Assembly: GCA_947259405.1 (NCBI GenBank)
Contig: CAMYLY010000003.1
Coordinates: 1 to 64,000, forward strand
From: an uncultured Gemmatimonadales bacterium
GTDB lineage: Bacteria > Gemmatimonadota > Gemmatimonadetes > Gemmatimonadales > GWC2-71-9
Length of the DNA stretch: 64,000 nt
Reading direction: 5' to 3'
Below, piece after piece: positions 50,492 to 59,566 of this stretch. The first letter of the stretch is position 1; the number at the start of each line of letters is the position of its first letter. The position numbers and the translations under genes were made by a program. The notes beneath the pieces were generated by a model. That model ran no database searches and was not told the origin of the DNA. It saw nothing but the letters and a program-made list of their open reading frames with translations.

Positions 50492-51493
50492 TTACTCGGG
50501 CGATGCGCGAACCACCCTCGGGGAGAACGCGATGCCATCCGGACCTCGGCCCGTTTCGATGTAGCGGACGACCTCCCGTGACGCGACATCGATTACGGCC
50601 ACGCGGTCCTGCTGACTCAACGATAGGAAGGCAAAAGAAGCGTCACCGTTGAAGGTGATGCCTTGCGTACCTCCGTTGGCAAACGTCATCCGATCGACCT
50701 CTCGTCGCGTCGCCCGGTCCACGAATCGCAGAACGTTTTGCCGAAGATCGGGGATGAGCACCGTGCGGTTGTCCGGGGTAATCAAGATGCGATAGGGCCA
50801 CGAGAGCCCACTCAAGGCCTCCTCGTACCGACCCGTTCGCGTGTCGACGACGTTCACCGTCCCGTGATCATTGGAGCCAACCCAGACCTCGGATCCGTCA
50901 CGCGTCACCGTGATGGCCTCAGGGCGCGACGGGACGGGGAACGTGCGAATGCGGGTCCCTGACTCCATGTCCAACTCGGCAACGGAGTTGTCGCCCATGT
51001 TGCTGGTGTAAATGGTCGTGCCACTCCCGATGATCGCCAACATGTGCGAGCCGTCCTGATCGGTGTCGATTGCGCGGACCACCTGCCCGTCGCCGACGCG
51101 AACGATCACGACATCGCGTGTACGCTCCGTGGTCACCGCCACCAACGAGTCGCCCGGGAGAAAGGCGATACCGTGCGGGCCGACGTGGTTGCCGAGGTCG
51201 ATCGTGCGCACCACGCTTTGGGTCGGAATGTCGATCACCGTGAGGCTGGTGCCGCCGGCCCGTGACCCATAGTCCGTCCCCACAACGACCGCGCCGTTGC
51301 TGGATATGGCTGCTTCGTGAGGGGTTTGCCCGGTCGGCAATGTCTTGAGCGTGCGCCCCGTTTCGACATCGATGATGTTGGCAGTATTGGCTTGCTTGTT
51401 CAGTACCACTAGTGTCCCGGTCTGTGATTCAAGCGACTGCGCCACCAGTACCGTGGCCGCGATTACGGTGTTGAGCGTCAAGATTCGCTGCAT
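50492..51493 (-). CDS. Secreted YVTN/YncE-type beta-propeller protein
   Basis: Protein of 333 residues with a signal peptide (RILTLNTVIAATVLVAQSLE). Six or seven blades follow the YVTN pattern, for example LVVLNKQANTANIIDVETGR, TIYTSNMGDNSVAELDMESG and EVWVGSNDHGTVNVVDTRTG. Such propellers are extracellular or periplasmic and bind ligands or act as scaffolds for oxidoreductases; no catalytic residues can be assigned. It appears to be in one minus-strand run with the upstream 59-residue membrane protein and the downstream glycosylase. Confidence 0.88.
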   Translation of the reverse strand: MQRILTLNTVIAATVLVAQSLESQTGTLVVLNKQANTANIIDVETGRTLKTLPTGQTPHEAAISSNGAVVVGTDYGSRAGGTSLTVIDIPTQSVVRTIDLGNHVGPHGIAFLPGDSLVAVTTERTRDVVIVRVGDGQVVRAIDTDQDGSHMLAIIGSGTTIYTSNMGDNSVAELDMESGTRIRTFPVPSRPEAITVTRDGSEVWVGSNDHGTVNVVDTRTGRYEEALSGLSWPYRILITPDNRTVLIPDLRQNVLRFVDRATRREVDRMTFANGGTQGITFNGDASFAFLSLSQQDRVAVIDVASREVVRYIETGRGPDGIAFSPRVVRASPE

Positions 51494-51557
51494 GGTCTTT
51501 CGTGCCCTTGAGCAGGGGATCAGAGTTGGTCGCACTCGAGTGATGGGCGGGTCGGAG

Positions 51558-51737
51558 TTACTTGAACAGCCATGCGGCAGTCCCGAGCGGGATGATGATA
51601 TACAGCACCACGTCACGTACGAGATACACGAAGAACAGGATTGCCAACAATTTCCATCCACGCTTGCGGAGGAGTGCCTTCCAGCCCAAGGCACGCCGCT
51701 CGTCCCGGAGCGTGCGGAGGAATGTCAACGGTCGCAT
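51558..51737 (-). CDS. Small single-span membrane protein
   Basis: Protein of 59 residues: MRPLTFLRTLRDERRALGWK, a basic stretch, and then one hydrophobic span (LLAILFFVYLVRDVVLYIII) and PLGTAAWLFK. The positive-inside pattern and regular codon use make it a likely real gene. Translation from an upstream in-frame ATG would include residues VPSVPSV encoded by the 9-nt repeat, so the internal ATG is preferred. The propeller gene starts 64 nt downstream. Confidence 0.6.
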   Translation of the reverse strand: MRPLTFLRTLRDERRALGWKALLRKRGWKLLAILFFVYLVRDVVLYIIIPLGTAAWLFK

Positions 51738-52461
51738 GAAGAAACGTACAGAGTAGACGGAGGGGACAGAAGGGACCGGAAGACACAACCGCGCCGCCGA
51801 GACCGAACTCCCGACGACGCGGCTGATTGACCCTGCGCAACCCGGTGCGAGCGCCCTTACGGCGTTCGATCAGAGGCGCAGAACGCGGTTCGGTCCTAAA
51901 TCAACGACCGAAAAGGCGATCGCGTGCCCATACCAGGCTGCGCTCAGGTTTGGTACTAGACAATGGACCACCTCCTTTGTTTGAGTGAACATTGCGGGCG
52001 GTAGTGCCTCATAGTAGAAAGCTCCGTACCGAAACGCAATGCGTCTGATCACCTCCGAGGCACATGGCGCTGGACCCAAACTCGACCGTCCGGGGTGGCG
52101 CTGGCAGCGCTCCCAGGGAACGTGGGTTTGACGTCGGGCCACTCCATGTCATCGGGTCGGGGCGAGGCATCCGCATGGTCGAACCGCCGCCATGACTGCC
52201 GGCCCGGCCACCACCATCATCACGCCACTTCCGCTCATACGCTCTGCCCACTCCTCCTTGTCGTTATGCGTCACCGCGACGGGTCGATCGTCGCCCGCTG
52301 GCCCGAGGGTCCGAGGCCCGTCGAGGCCAATGGTCGCGCCCCAACGGGACTCGGCTGAGCTTCGAGCCTCCCCCTGAAGTGGTGCTACCCTCGACCCCCA
52401 TCCAGATCTCATGTAGCTTCTAAACTCAAGGGACTCATGTCGATGCGTCTTGGAGTGGACA
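51738..52461. other. Long intergenic region with repeat and possible short minus-strand ORFs
   Basis: About 720 bp without a convincing gene. At the left end lies the 9-nt repeat. On the minus strand two strong Shine-Dalgarno-like sites occur, GGAGGTGAT (around 52055) and AAAGGAGGTGG (51968-51978). The second is seven bases from a TTG that opens a 20-codon frame (MSSTKPERSLVWARDRLFGR, 51963-51901). A different frame in the same place encodes 40 codons from ATG at 51992 (MFTQTKEVVHCLVPNLSAAW). Neither was recognised. The right half (52150-52440) shows nothing identifiable. Confidence 0.4.
51755..51780 (-). repeat. 9-nt repeat copy (minus orientation)
   Basis: Read on the minus strand the tract is CGGTCCCTTCTGTCCCCTCC, i.e. 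the same C-rich 9-nt unit as at 22569 and 29353. As in those cases it lies a short distance 5' of a start codon, here about 18 nt before the 59-residue membrane protein. Confidence 0.6.
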
Positions 52462-54186
52462 GTGGCGAAAGTATCTGAACTCAAGGAACGGGCCCGAGGA
52501 CTCGAGAGAGAGGGAGACCTCGAAAAGGCCCTCCAAATCTACCAGCATATTCTGCGGCACCTGGAGCGCTCACCGGCGATCCAGCGTGAGCTACCCATGT
52601 ATGTCAAAGTGGGTGATCTCCAGCTGAAGCTGGGAGACACAGACAGTGCTGTCGCCTCCTATGGCCAGGCAGCTGGCTACTATGCATCGCAAGGTTCCGC
52701 GGAGCGGATCCTGGCGCTGGCGGAGAAGACTCGGCGTGCGGATCCGTCCGCGGATTTCCATCTGGCGCATGCCCGAACGATGCTTGACGGCGACCATATC
52801 GCAGGTTGCCGCGACGTGCTCGCCGACTACGCGGAGCGAGCCGGCCTGGACAAGACCATCAAGGCGTTGGCGGCCCTCGAGGGACATAACGAATCCGCGA
52901 TGAAGCCACTCCTCGAGATCATGCTGGAAGCCGTCGAACGTGGCGAACGGAAGAAGACGGAGGACACCGCTGAACGCGTCTCTCTCGGACTCGGTGGTCT
53001 CGTGTCGCTCGACGAGGAACCGGTGCGGAAGTCGGTGATCCCCCACGCGGTAGCTGGTGACCTCGAGGAGGACGAGGAAGAAGAGGACGAATTCGAGCCA
53101 GAGCCAGAGCCAGAGCCGGAGCCAGAGCCAGAGCCAGAGCCAGAGCCGGAGCCAGAGCCAGAGCCAGAACCGGAGCCTGAACCAGAACCGGAGCTTGTGG
53201 TGGAATCGGTTGAAGAGCCGGAAGCCGTATCGGCAGCGCCCGAGACCTTCCGTCCTGCGCCGGCTCCCGATCCCAGCCTGGGAGAGCGCCCGTCCTCCGT
53301 GGACGCGCCGCCGCCCGAGATCGGTCTCGATCTCGAGCATGGCGCGACACCTCCTGAGCCGTCTGCGCCGGAGCCCCCCGTCGAATTCGTCGAACCCTCG
53401 ATGCCGGCGGCGTCATCGACCGGACGCGTCTCGGCCGAGGCAGATCGTGAGGCACCACCCGCATCACGCAGAGAATCGGATTGGCCGCGCCGGAAGCCTG
53501 CGGTGCTGATGCCCCGAGCTGCGGGAGCTGGCATTCCGAAGTGGGTTTGGGGAGCCGCGGCCGGCGTTGTCGTGGTTGGAGGCGGTGCGCTCGTCATGCT
53601 TGGTGGAGGAGATGACGGCGGTGAGGCGCCCGCGGGGCAGCCCCCGGACCCGATCGACCGGCCCGTCGCTATTGTCGATTCAACCCCCAGCGCTCCAGAC
53701 TCGGCGGCGCTGGCGCTCAACGACTCGTTAATCCAGCCGCTTGACACGTCGATCACGATTTCTCTTCCTGATAGTCTCGCGACGATCGACACATCTGCTC
53801 CGACAGACACGGCGATACAGGTACCCGCCGCCCCCGACACCGCGCCCGTCGCGCCGCCGGTGGCGCCCGCACCGGCCACCGCCGCCGATGCTTATGTGAT
53901 CGATGGTGCCGCGCTGCAGTCCGTGAATCGGTACTCCGAGCGGGGACGCGCAGGGTGGCGCTCGATGCAAACGCTGACGACGGGTGAGCAGGTGATCGTC
54001 GAGACATCCATGGTCAACCTGAACGATCCGAACGTTATGGCGGATGGGGCAACGGCCGTGCGTGTCGATGCGGATGGCGCCGTCGGGACCACTCGCATTG
54101 GCAATTTGATCATCCTGGTCAGGGGCGACGTTCGCGAGCAGACCATGAATGAGTTGTTGTCGCTGTTGGTCGCGCGCAGACCGTAA
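52462..54186 (+). CDS. TPR membrane protein with Glu-Pro repeat linker
   Basis: Protein of 574 residues. The GTG start (VAKVSELKERARGLEREGDL) has GGAG six bases upstream and matches the usual beginning of such TPR proteins. The first 180 residues are helical repeats (KALQIYQHILRHLERSP, DTDSAVASYGQAAGYYASQG). An acidic region and about 17 Glu-Pro dipeptides follow, then a Pro/Ala/Glu-rich linker to about residue 350. A transmembrane helix (WVWGAAAGVVVVGGGALVML) comes next, then a Thr/Pro/Ala-rich outer stalk and a small C-terminal domain (VIDGAALQSVNRYSERGRAG, then MNELLSLLVARRP). The rigid Glu-Pro stretch suggests a spacer like those of TonB, which reach across the periplasm. The function is unknown. 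Confidence 0.8.
   Translation: MAKVSELKERARGLEREGDLEKALQIYQHILRHLERSPAIQRELPMYVKVGDLQLKLGDTDSAVASYGQAAGYYASQGSAERILALAEKTRRADPSADFHLAHARTMLDGDHIAGCRDVLADYAERAGLDKTIKALAALEGHNESAMKPLLEIMLEAVERGERKKTEDTAERVSLGLGGLVSLDEEPVRKSVIPHAVAGDLEEDEEEEDEFEPEPEPEPEPEPEPEPEPEPEPEPEPEPEPEPELVVESVEEPEAVSAAPETFRPAPAPDPSLGERPSSVDAPPPEIGLDLEHGATPPEPSAPEPPVEFVEPSMPAASSTGRVSAEADREAPPASRRESDWPRRKPAVLMPRAAGAGIPKWVWGAAAGVVVVGGGALVMLGGGDDGGEAPAGQPPDPIDRPVAIVDSTPSAPDSAALALNDSLIQPLDTSITISLPDSLATIDTSAPTDTAIQVPAAPDTAPVAPPVAPAPATAADAYVIDGAALQSVNRYSERGRAGWRSMQTLTTGEQVIVETSMVNLNDPNVMADGATAVRVDADGAVGTTRIGNLIILVRGDVREQTMNELLSLLVARRP
53095..53193 (+). repeat. In-frame hexanucleotide repeat GAGCCA/GAGCCG (Glu-Pro repeat)
   Basis: About 16 tandem copies of GAGCCR, degenerating to GAACCG/GAGCCT at the 3' end, encode a run of Glu-Pro. 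Because the unit is six bases, copy-number changes by slippage would keep the frame and only alter the linker length. Confidence 0.9.
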
Positions 54187-54373
54187 CGATCCCGTCCAGA
54201 GTGCGTGGAAGTCGCTGGACCGCGGATCTTTCGCCGGGGTCGATTGTACGCACAAGTACGCGAGCCCTCCCTGCTCGGCCCTCATGACGTCAATTGAAGC
54301 ACAGAGCGGCGCTTTACCGTAGTGGGGCGAAGGCAAGCACCGTTGGGAGACCTCATGGCCACGAGTCTCTATC
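54187..54373. other. Short intergenic region before the TPR kinase
   Basis: 187 bp with no gene. A GGGAGACC site precedes an out-of-frame ATG at 54355, just upstream of the kinase ATG. No clear promoter hexamers were identified. Confidence 0.3.
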
Positions 54374-57300
54374 ATGACTGCCGGCATGACCCAATACCTG
54401 AATGAGCTGACCGCCGCCCTGGCGGGCCGCTACGATATCGAGCGAGAGATCGGTGCCGGGGGAATGGCGACCGTGTATTTGGCCCACGATGTCAAACACG
54501 ATCGGAAGGTCGCCGTAAAAGTCCTACGCCCGGATCTCGCCGCGTCGCTCGGGCACGAGCGGTTCCTTCGGGAGATCTCGATCGCGGCCAAGCTGACGCA
54601 TCCTCACATTCTGCCGCTTTACGACTCGGGCGATGCTGACGGCTTCCTCTATTTCGTGATGCCGTTCATCGAGGGTGAATCACTCCGGACGCGCCTGTCG
54701 CGGACCGGCGAGCTGCCCGTCCTCGAGGCGGTGCGCCTCACCCGCAACGTCGTTGATGCGCTCGCGCTCGCCCACCGACACGGCATCGTGCATCGCGACA
54801 TCAAACCGGACAATGTGCTGCTCTCGGATGAGCATGCCCTCGTCACCGACTTCGGGGTGGCCAAGGCGGTGACGGAGGCGACGGACCAGCGGCGCGACCT
54901 GACCACCAGCGGCATGGCGGTTGGCACGCCGGCGTATATGTCCCCTGAACAGGCGGCGGGCGATCCGAACATCGATCACCGAGCCGACCTCTACGCCGTT
55001 GGCTGTATGACGTACGAGATGCTGACGGGCCGACCACCGTTCGATGGTGACAGCGCCGCGACGGTCCTTGCTGCACACGTCACCGAGGACCCCGATCCGG
55101 TGCAAGTGCACCGAAGCGGAATCCCTGAGCCCGTGGCGGAGGTCGTACACCGGTGTCTCGCAAAACGACCGGCCGATCGATGGCAGGCTGCGGCCGATCT
55201 TCGTGCCCACATCGACTCGCTCACCGCCACCGGGGCGATCACTCCGGCCGGGGCGCCGTCAGCGCAGAGCGCTGAACTCGCGTGGCGCCGCAGTCACCCT
55301 ACCCGCGTCATGGGCCTCTTTGCAGCGGCCGCCCTGGGTGTCGTCGCCGTGACGTATGTCCTCGTGGGCCAGCTGGGGCTGCCGAGTTGGGTGCTCCCTG
55401 CGACAGTCGCCCTATTGGCCGGAGCCCTGCCCATCGTGATGCTGACGGGTCGAGCCGAACGCCGACGCGCGTCCGCTCGGATCTCCGGAGCCACGAAAAC
55501 GGTGCGAGTCGGGGGCCTCCAGGATCGACTCACGTGGCGGCGCGCGCTCACGGGAGGCGCGGTAGCGTTCGCGGGCCTCGGGATCGCCGTGTCCGCCTAC
55601 ATGGGCATGCGTCTCATGGGGATTGGCCCGGTCGGAACGCTAGTCGCGTCCGGCGTCCTGGATGCGCGGGACCGCATTGTGCTGGCGGACTTCGAAAACC
55701 GCACAACTGATTCCATGCTCGGCGCGACTGTGACCGAACTGCTCCGTATCGACCTGACGCAATCTCCGACGGTGTCGCTATTGGATCAGAGTCACACGAT
55801 GCAGGTGCTCGGGAGGATGGCCCGCCCAATCGACGATCCCGTCACCGCTGCTCTCGCAATGGAAATCGCCACCCGCGAGGGACTGAAGGCGGTGGTCACG
55901 GGTGAGGTGCTGTCCGTGGGCAGCGGATACGTTGTGTCGAGTTCGCTGCTCGCGGCAGCTGATGGTGCGGTGCTGTGGGTTGGTCGAGAGTCCGCGAACG
56001 ATCCGAGCAAGGTCATCGAGGCCGTGGACAAGTTGTCGGCCAGTCTCCGGGCGCGGATCGGTGAATCGCTGCGCACCATCAGGGCCGAAGCACCGCTCGA
56101 AGCGGTCACGACCGGATCGACCGAGGCGTTGCAGAAGTACGCGCAAGCGGATCGAGCCAACAACGTGGCGGATTTCGATCGCGCGATCAGGCTCCTGAAC
56201 GAAGCTATCGGTGCGGATTCGACCTTTGCGATGGCGTATCGCAAGTTGGGAGTCATTCTCCGGAATCAGAACCAAGACACCGCACTCAGCCGGGCAGCGT
56301 TCACGCAGGCGTTCCAGCTCAGAGACCAGCTCACCGATCGTGAGCGATACTTGGCAGAAGCGGCCTATCACTCATACGTGCAAGAAGATGACACCGCATC
56401 GATTACGGTGTACGAGCAGCTGTTGGAGAAGTACCCGGACGATCGTATCGCCCTCAACAACCTGTCACTGAACTATCGAGCGCTCGGTCGCGATGCCAAT
56501 GCCGCCGAGCTCTTGGTGCGGGCCATTGCTCTGGGGAACGCTCCGGCGGCGACGTTTACGAATGCGCTTGGGACTCTTTACGGTCTTGGACTCACCGATA
56601 GCGCTTCGGCGGTCTTGGCCACGTTCGCCGAGGACTACCCGGGGCACCCCCAGCTCATGCGGCATCAATCCGAGATGGCTGCGGCGCAGTTTGAATACGC
56701 CGCCGCCGAGGAATACGCCGCAGCGTTGCGCGACAGTTCCTCGAGCCTCCCGACCTTCAAAGCCATCGCACTACTCAACCTTGCCAGTATCGCCAACGTC
56801 CGAGGTCGCCCGGCCGAGGCTCTCGAGACGATCGCAGAGGCGTTCCAGATCCAGGAGGAGAATCAGCTGGGGTTCTTCCCGCAACCATGGGATCTTGCGG
56901 GTGCGCAGGTCGATGCGCTCTTGGCGCTTCGGTTTTTCGGCGGCAGAGATCAGGCTGTTGCGGTCTTGAACCGGGCCCTGACGAGCGCCGCGTGGCAAGA
57001 CACCGATCCGGCAGGTAGAAGTTATCCGGCCTTCGCGGCGTTGTACGCTGAGGCGGGAGAAGTCGAGCAGGCTCGTGAGCTCATCCGTCGGTACCGCGTT
57101 GAGGTGAGCGATGCAGTGCAGGAGCTCGACGCCAGCCGGGCCGCGTTGCACAACGCGCGTGGCATGCTGGCCCTTGCCGAGGGTAATCCCGTGGAGGCCC
57201 TGCTCGAGTTTCGCGCTTGGCAAGATTTGGTGCCCGGATGCCCGCTCTGTGCGCGGGCCGAGATTGCCATGGCGTACGACGCGGCGGGGATGGCGGACAG

Positions 57301-57541
57301 TGCGATCGTCGAGTATGAGCAGTATCTCGAGTCCGATTTTCTCTACCGGGTCCAGATCGACAACGTCAATATCTCCCGGATTGTGCGGCGGCTCGGTGTC
57401 TTGTACGACGATGCCGGCGACGTAGAGAAGGCCGTCGAGTACTACAACTGGTTCGTGGATCTGTGGACGGAGGCCGAGCCGGCGCTCCAGCCACAGGTCG
57501 AGCAGGTACGCGATCGCCTGGCGGCTCTCACCGCTCGCTAG
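54374..57541 (+). CDS. Ser/Thr protein kinase with transmembrane helices and C-terminal TPR region
   Basis: Kinase of 1055 residues; ATG at MTAGMTQYLN, with an internal ATG four codons later as an alternative. The kinase domain spans about 20-285: GAGGMATVYL, K49, HRDIKPDN (D142), TDFGVAK (D159), GTPAYMSPEQ. About three hydrophobic helices follow (VMGLFAAAALGVVAVTYVLV, VLPATVALLAGALPIVML, GGAVAFAGLGIAVSAYMGM). Then comes the extracytoplasmic domain DRIVLADFENRTTDSMLGAT, also present in the truncated kinase at 21610, and TPRs to the end (DFDRAIRLLNEAIGADSTFA). All catalytic residues are intact. It probably phosphorylates cytoplasmic regulators in response to envelope signals. Confidence 0.92.
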   Translation: MTAGMTQYLNELTAALAGRYDIEREIGAGGMATVYLAHDVKHDRKVAVKVLRPDLAASLGHERFLREISIAAKLTHPHILPLYDSGDADGFLYFVMPFIEGESLRTRLSRTGELPVLEAVRLTRNVVDALALAHRHGIVHRDIKPDNVLLSDEHALVTDFGVAKAVTEATDQRRDLTTSGMAVGTPAYMSPEQAAGDPNIDHRADLYAVGCMTYEMLTGRPPFDGDSAATVLAAHVTEDPDPVQVHRSGIPEPVAEVVHRCLAKRPADRWQAAADLRAHIDSLTATGAITPAGAPSAQSAELAWRRSHPTRVMGLFAAAALGVVAVTYVLVGQLGLPSWVLPATVALLAGALPIVMLTGRAERRRASARISGATKTVRVGGLQDRLTWRRALTGGAVAFAGLGIAVSAYMGMRLMGIGPVGTLVASGVLDARDRIVLADFENRTTDSMLGATVTELLRIDLTQSPTVSLLDQSHTMQVLGRMARPIDDPVTAALAMEIATREGLKAVVTGEVLSVGSGYVVSSSLLAAADGAVLWVGRESANDPSKVIEAVDKLSASLRARIGESLRTIRAEAPLEAVTTGSTEALQKYAQADRANNVADFDRAIRLLNEAIGADSTFAMAYRKLGVILRNQNQDTALSRAAFTQAFQLRDQLTDRERYLAEAAYHSYVQEDDTASITVYEQLLEKYPDDRIALNNLSLNYRALGRDANAAELLVRAIALGNAPAATFTNALGTLYGLGLTDSASAVLATFAEDYPGHPQLMRHQSEMAAAQFEYAAAEEYAAALRDSSSSLPTFKAIALLNLASIANVRGRPAEALETIAEAFQIQEENQLGFFPQPWDLAGAQVDALLALRFFGGRDQAVAVLNRALTSAAWQDTDPAGRSYPAFAALYAEAGEVEQARELIRRYRVEVSDAVQELDASRAALHNARGMLALAEGNPVEALLEFRAWQDLVPGCPLCARAEIAMAYDAAGMADSAIVEYEQYLESDFLYRVQIDNVNISRIVRRLGVLYDDAGDVEKAVEYYNWFVDLWTEAEPALQPQVEQVRDRLAALTAR

Positions 57542-57563
57542 ACTTGGGGGGTCTGTCATCTTG

Positions 57564-57938
57564 ATGTTGTCGAAACGCTGCACTGCGATCGCATTGACGT
57601 CGCTGGTGCTGGCGTGCAGCGATCCCCAGCCACTTCCGGGTGAGCTCGACGCCGTGCTTCTCTCGCCCCACGGGAGGGAAGGCGCGGCCAGTATCGAGGT
57701 TGACGCGGTCATCCACCAGATCGAGGCGCCCTCGTCGACCGTCGTGTACAGCGACATTATCGACGGCCGGACGAGAGTCATTCTCGTGGCCCGGTCCGGG
57801 ACTCACCTGACGTTCCGCTTTCTTGCACCGGACGTACACCGGCCACCCGACGTGCGCATCCTCGAGGTGGCGAGCCCAGCCAATGAACTCCGATCTGGCC
57901 TCGACGGGTATCGAGTGGATTTCGCGAAGGTGCAATGA
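57564..57938 (+). CDS. Small beta-rich lipoprotein coupled to M6 metalloprotease
   Basis: Lipoprotein of 124 residues with lipobox LVLAC (Cys18). The mature part follows a pattern common to uncharacterised Gemmatimonadota lipoproteins: AVLLSPHGREGAASIEVDAV, YSDIIDGRTRVILVARSG, LTFRFLAPDVHRPPDVRI, with a final GLDGYRVDF. This all-beta profile is vaguely like cohesin-type modules, but no assignment is secure. Its TGA overlaps the ATG of the protease gene by four bases, so the two are made together; a surface receptor or inhibitor for the protease are options. Confidence 0.65.
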   Translation: MLSKRCTAIALTSLVLACSDPQPLPGELDAVLLSPHGREGAASIEVDAVIHQIEAPSSTVVYSDIIDGRTRVILVARSGTHLTFRFLAPDVHRPPDVRILEVASPANELRSGLDGYRVDFAKVQ

Positions 57939-59518
57939 GATCGATTGCTCTGACGGTCGCTGGGCTGGTCGCGTCAGTGGTCGTGCTGACTGCTCAGGAT
58001 ATCGAGGTCGAAGCAGCCCTGCGCGGGGTCACCCTCTCGGCTGGATACTATGCGAGGGTCCGCCACAACCCCGACTTCTTTAATCCGGTCGGAGGTTGGG
58101 CACAGCGGACGGCGCGCGCCCGTCGGGCATCGGTTGCGGTTTCCGGGCAACTCCCGATCGTCGTGCTGCCGGTGTTACACGCCGATTCACCCGAGCCAAG
58201 CTATCAGCCCGCCGACATCGATCGGGTTTTCTTCTCGGGGCCGTACGCCAACGGCACGCTCGCCGAGTTCTACAACGAGATTTCGGGCGGCCGGCTTCAA
58301 ATCGTCGGAGAGGTCGTCGCATGGGTGCGCACGAGTCTCACGCGCGCGCAGGTGGTTGGCTCGGAGTGGGGGTTGGGTGAGGACGCACGGACGGGCGAGT
58401 TCTTCGCCGAAGCACTCGCCTTGGCCGATCCGACGACGGACTTCCGCATGTTCGACAGCGACGGACCCGATGGTATACCCAACAGTGGCGATGATGATGG
58501 CGTGGTCGATGCCGTGGCGTTCGAGTTCATCGAGGTGGCCGCCTCGTGCGGAGGACCTGGTATCTGGCCCCACCGATCGAGCATTCGAAGCTGGACTGAC
58601 TCCGCGTTCGTGACGGACGATCCTGCCGCCGTCGGGGGCATGATCGTCGTCAATGGCTACATGACGCAGAGTGTGGTCGACTGCAGCGGTACGGAAATCC
58701 ACACCTCCGGCGTGATGGCCCACGAGCTTGGCCACGTGCTCGGACTGCCGGATTATCGCCATCATCTGGGCAGCGTCACGCCCGATCGCCGCCGCTGGTT
58801 GATCGGTTGCTACGGACTGATGTCAGCGGGTTCCTGGGGATGCGAGGGAACGCCGCGCGAGGCCTGGTTGAACGCGAGCCACATGGCCCCAGTAGCCAAG
58901 CTGGAGATGGGGTGGTTGGCCGGAGTGATGGATGCACCCCAGGGCGAGTTCGTTGAAGTGACACTCGATCCGATCCAGACGAGCGAGCAACTGCTCCGGT
59001 TTCCACTCGGGGGAACGGAGGTTGTACTGGTCGAATTCCGGGACACGATTGGGTTCGATCGGGTCCTCCCGGTGTCTGGCGTGATCGCCTACCATGTCGA
59101 TCCCGAGCTTCCGGTGGTTCCGTGCAGTGAGTGCCCGCCCTACTACAAGGTGTACCTGCTGGAGGCCGACGGTCGCGACGATCTGCTGCGCGCCCCCTTT
59201 GAGGGCGGCAACCGCGGCGAGGCGTCCGACGTGTTCTCAGGGCGAGGGCCGATGCGTCTCACGAATGCCAGCCGTCCGTCGTCACGGCTGAATGACGGTC
59301 GACGTTCACCGGTCAACATCTATCAGATACGGGTCGCGAACGGGCAGGCGACCCTCGTGTACTCCACCACACCGATCGAGGAGACGCGGCTCGTGAGCGC
59401 CCTGCTCTCCGGAGCGGCGTTGTTGCGGGCTGAAGAGCTAGAGTTCTTGGATGAGGGCGGGAACACCAACGGCCGATACGATATTGGGGATCTGCGCGCC
59501 TATCTTTTTGGCCGTTAG
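57935..59518 (+). CDS. Secreted M6-family metalloprotease with C-terminal dockerin-like motif
   Basis: Protease of 527 residues with a signal peptide (RSIALTVAGLVASVVVLTAQ). The zinc site H263-E264-LG-H267-VLGLP-D273 fits the M6 (immune inhibitor A-like) HExxHxxxxxD pattern. A Gly/Asp-rich loop, FDSDGPDGIPNSGDDDGVVD, probably binds calcium. A conserved YGLMSAGSWG Met-turn region follows. The C-terminus ends with DEGGNTNGRYDIGDLRAYL, which has the Asn/Asp spacing of one dockerin EF-hand repeat. It would degrade extracellular protein. The coupled lipoprotein upstream suggests that the protease may be held at the cell surface. Confidence 0.88.
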   Translation: MRSIALTVAGLVASVVVLTAQDIEVEAALRGVTLSAGYYARVRHNPDFFNPVGGWAQRTARARRASVAVSGQLPIVVLPVLHADSPEPSYQPADIDRVFFSGPYANGTLAEFYNEISGGRLQIVGEVVAWVRTSLTRAQVVGSEWGLGEDARTGEFFAEALALADPTTDFRMFDSDGPDGIPNSGDDDGVVDAVAFEFIEVAASCGGPGIWPHRSSIRSWTDSAFVTDDPAAVGGMIVVNGYMTQSVVDCSGTEIHTSGVMAHELGHVLGLPDYRHHLGSVTPDRRRWLIGCYGLMSAGSWGCEGTPREAWLNASHMAPVAKLEMGWLAGVMDAPQGEFVEVTLDPIQTSEQLLRFPLGGTEVVLVEFRDTIGFDRVLPVSGVIAYHVDPELPVVPCSECPPYYKVYLLEADGRDDLLRAPFEGGNRGEASDVFSGRGPMRLTNASRPSSRLNDGRRSPVNIYQIRVANGQATLVYSTTPIEETRLVSALLSGAALLRAEELEFLDEGGNTNGRYDIGDLRAYLFGR

Positions 59519-59566
59519 TTCCAGCTTTGCGTCGACAAGACCGGTTCCGCACGGTACGTTAGAGCA

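Noticed and set aside
51963-51980. GGACCACCTCCTTTG resembles the 3' end of 16S rRNA
   Set aside because: Upstream sequence has no similarity to the rest of the 16S 3' region; it is explained as the complement of a strong Shine-Dalgarno site.
53095-53193. CRISPR-like repetition
   Set aside because: The unit is six bases, contiguous and in frame with a protein-coding gene; there are no spacers.
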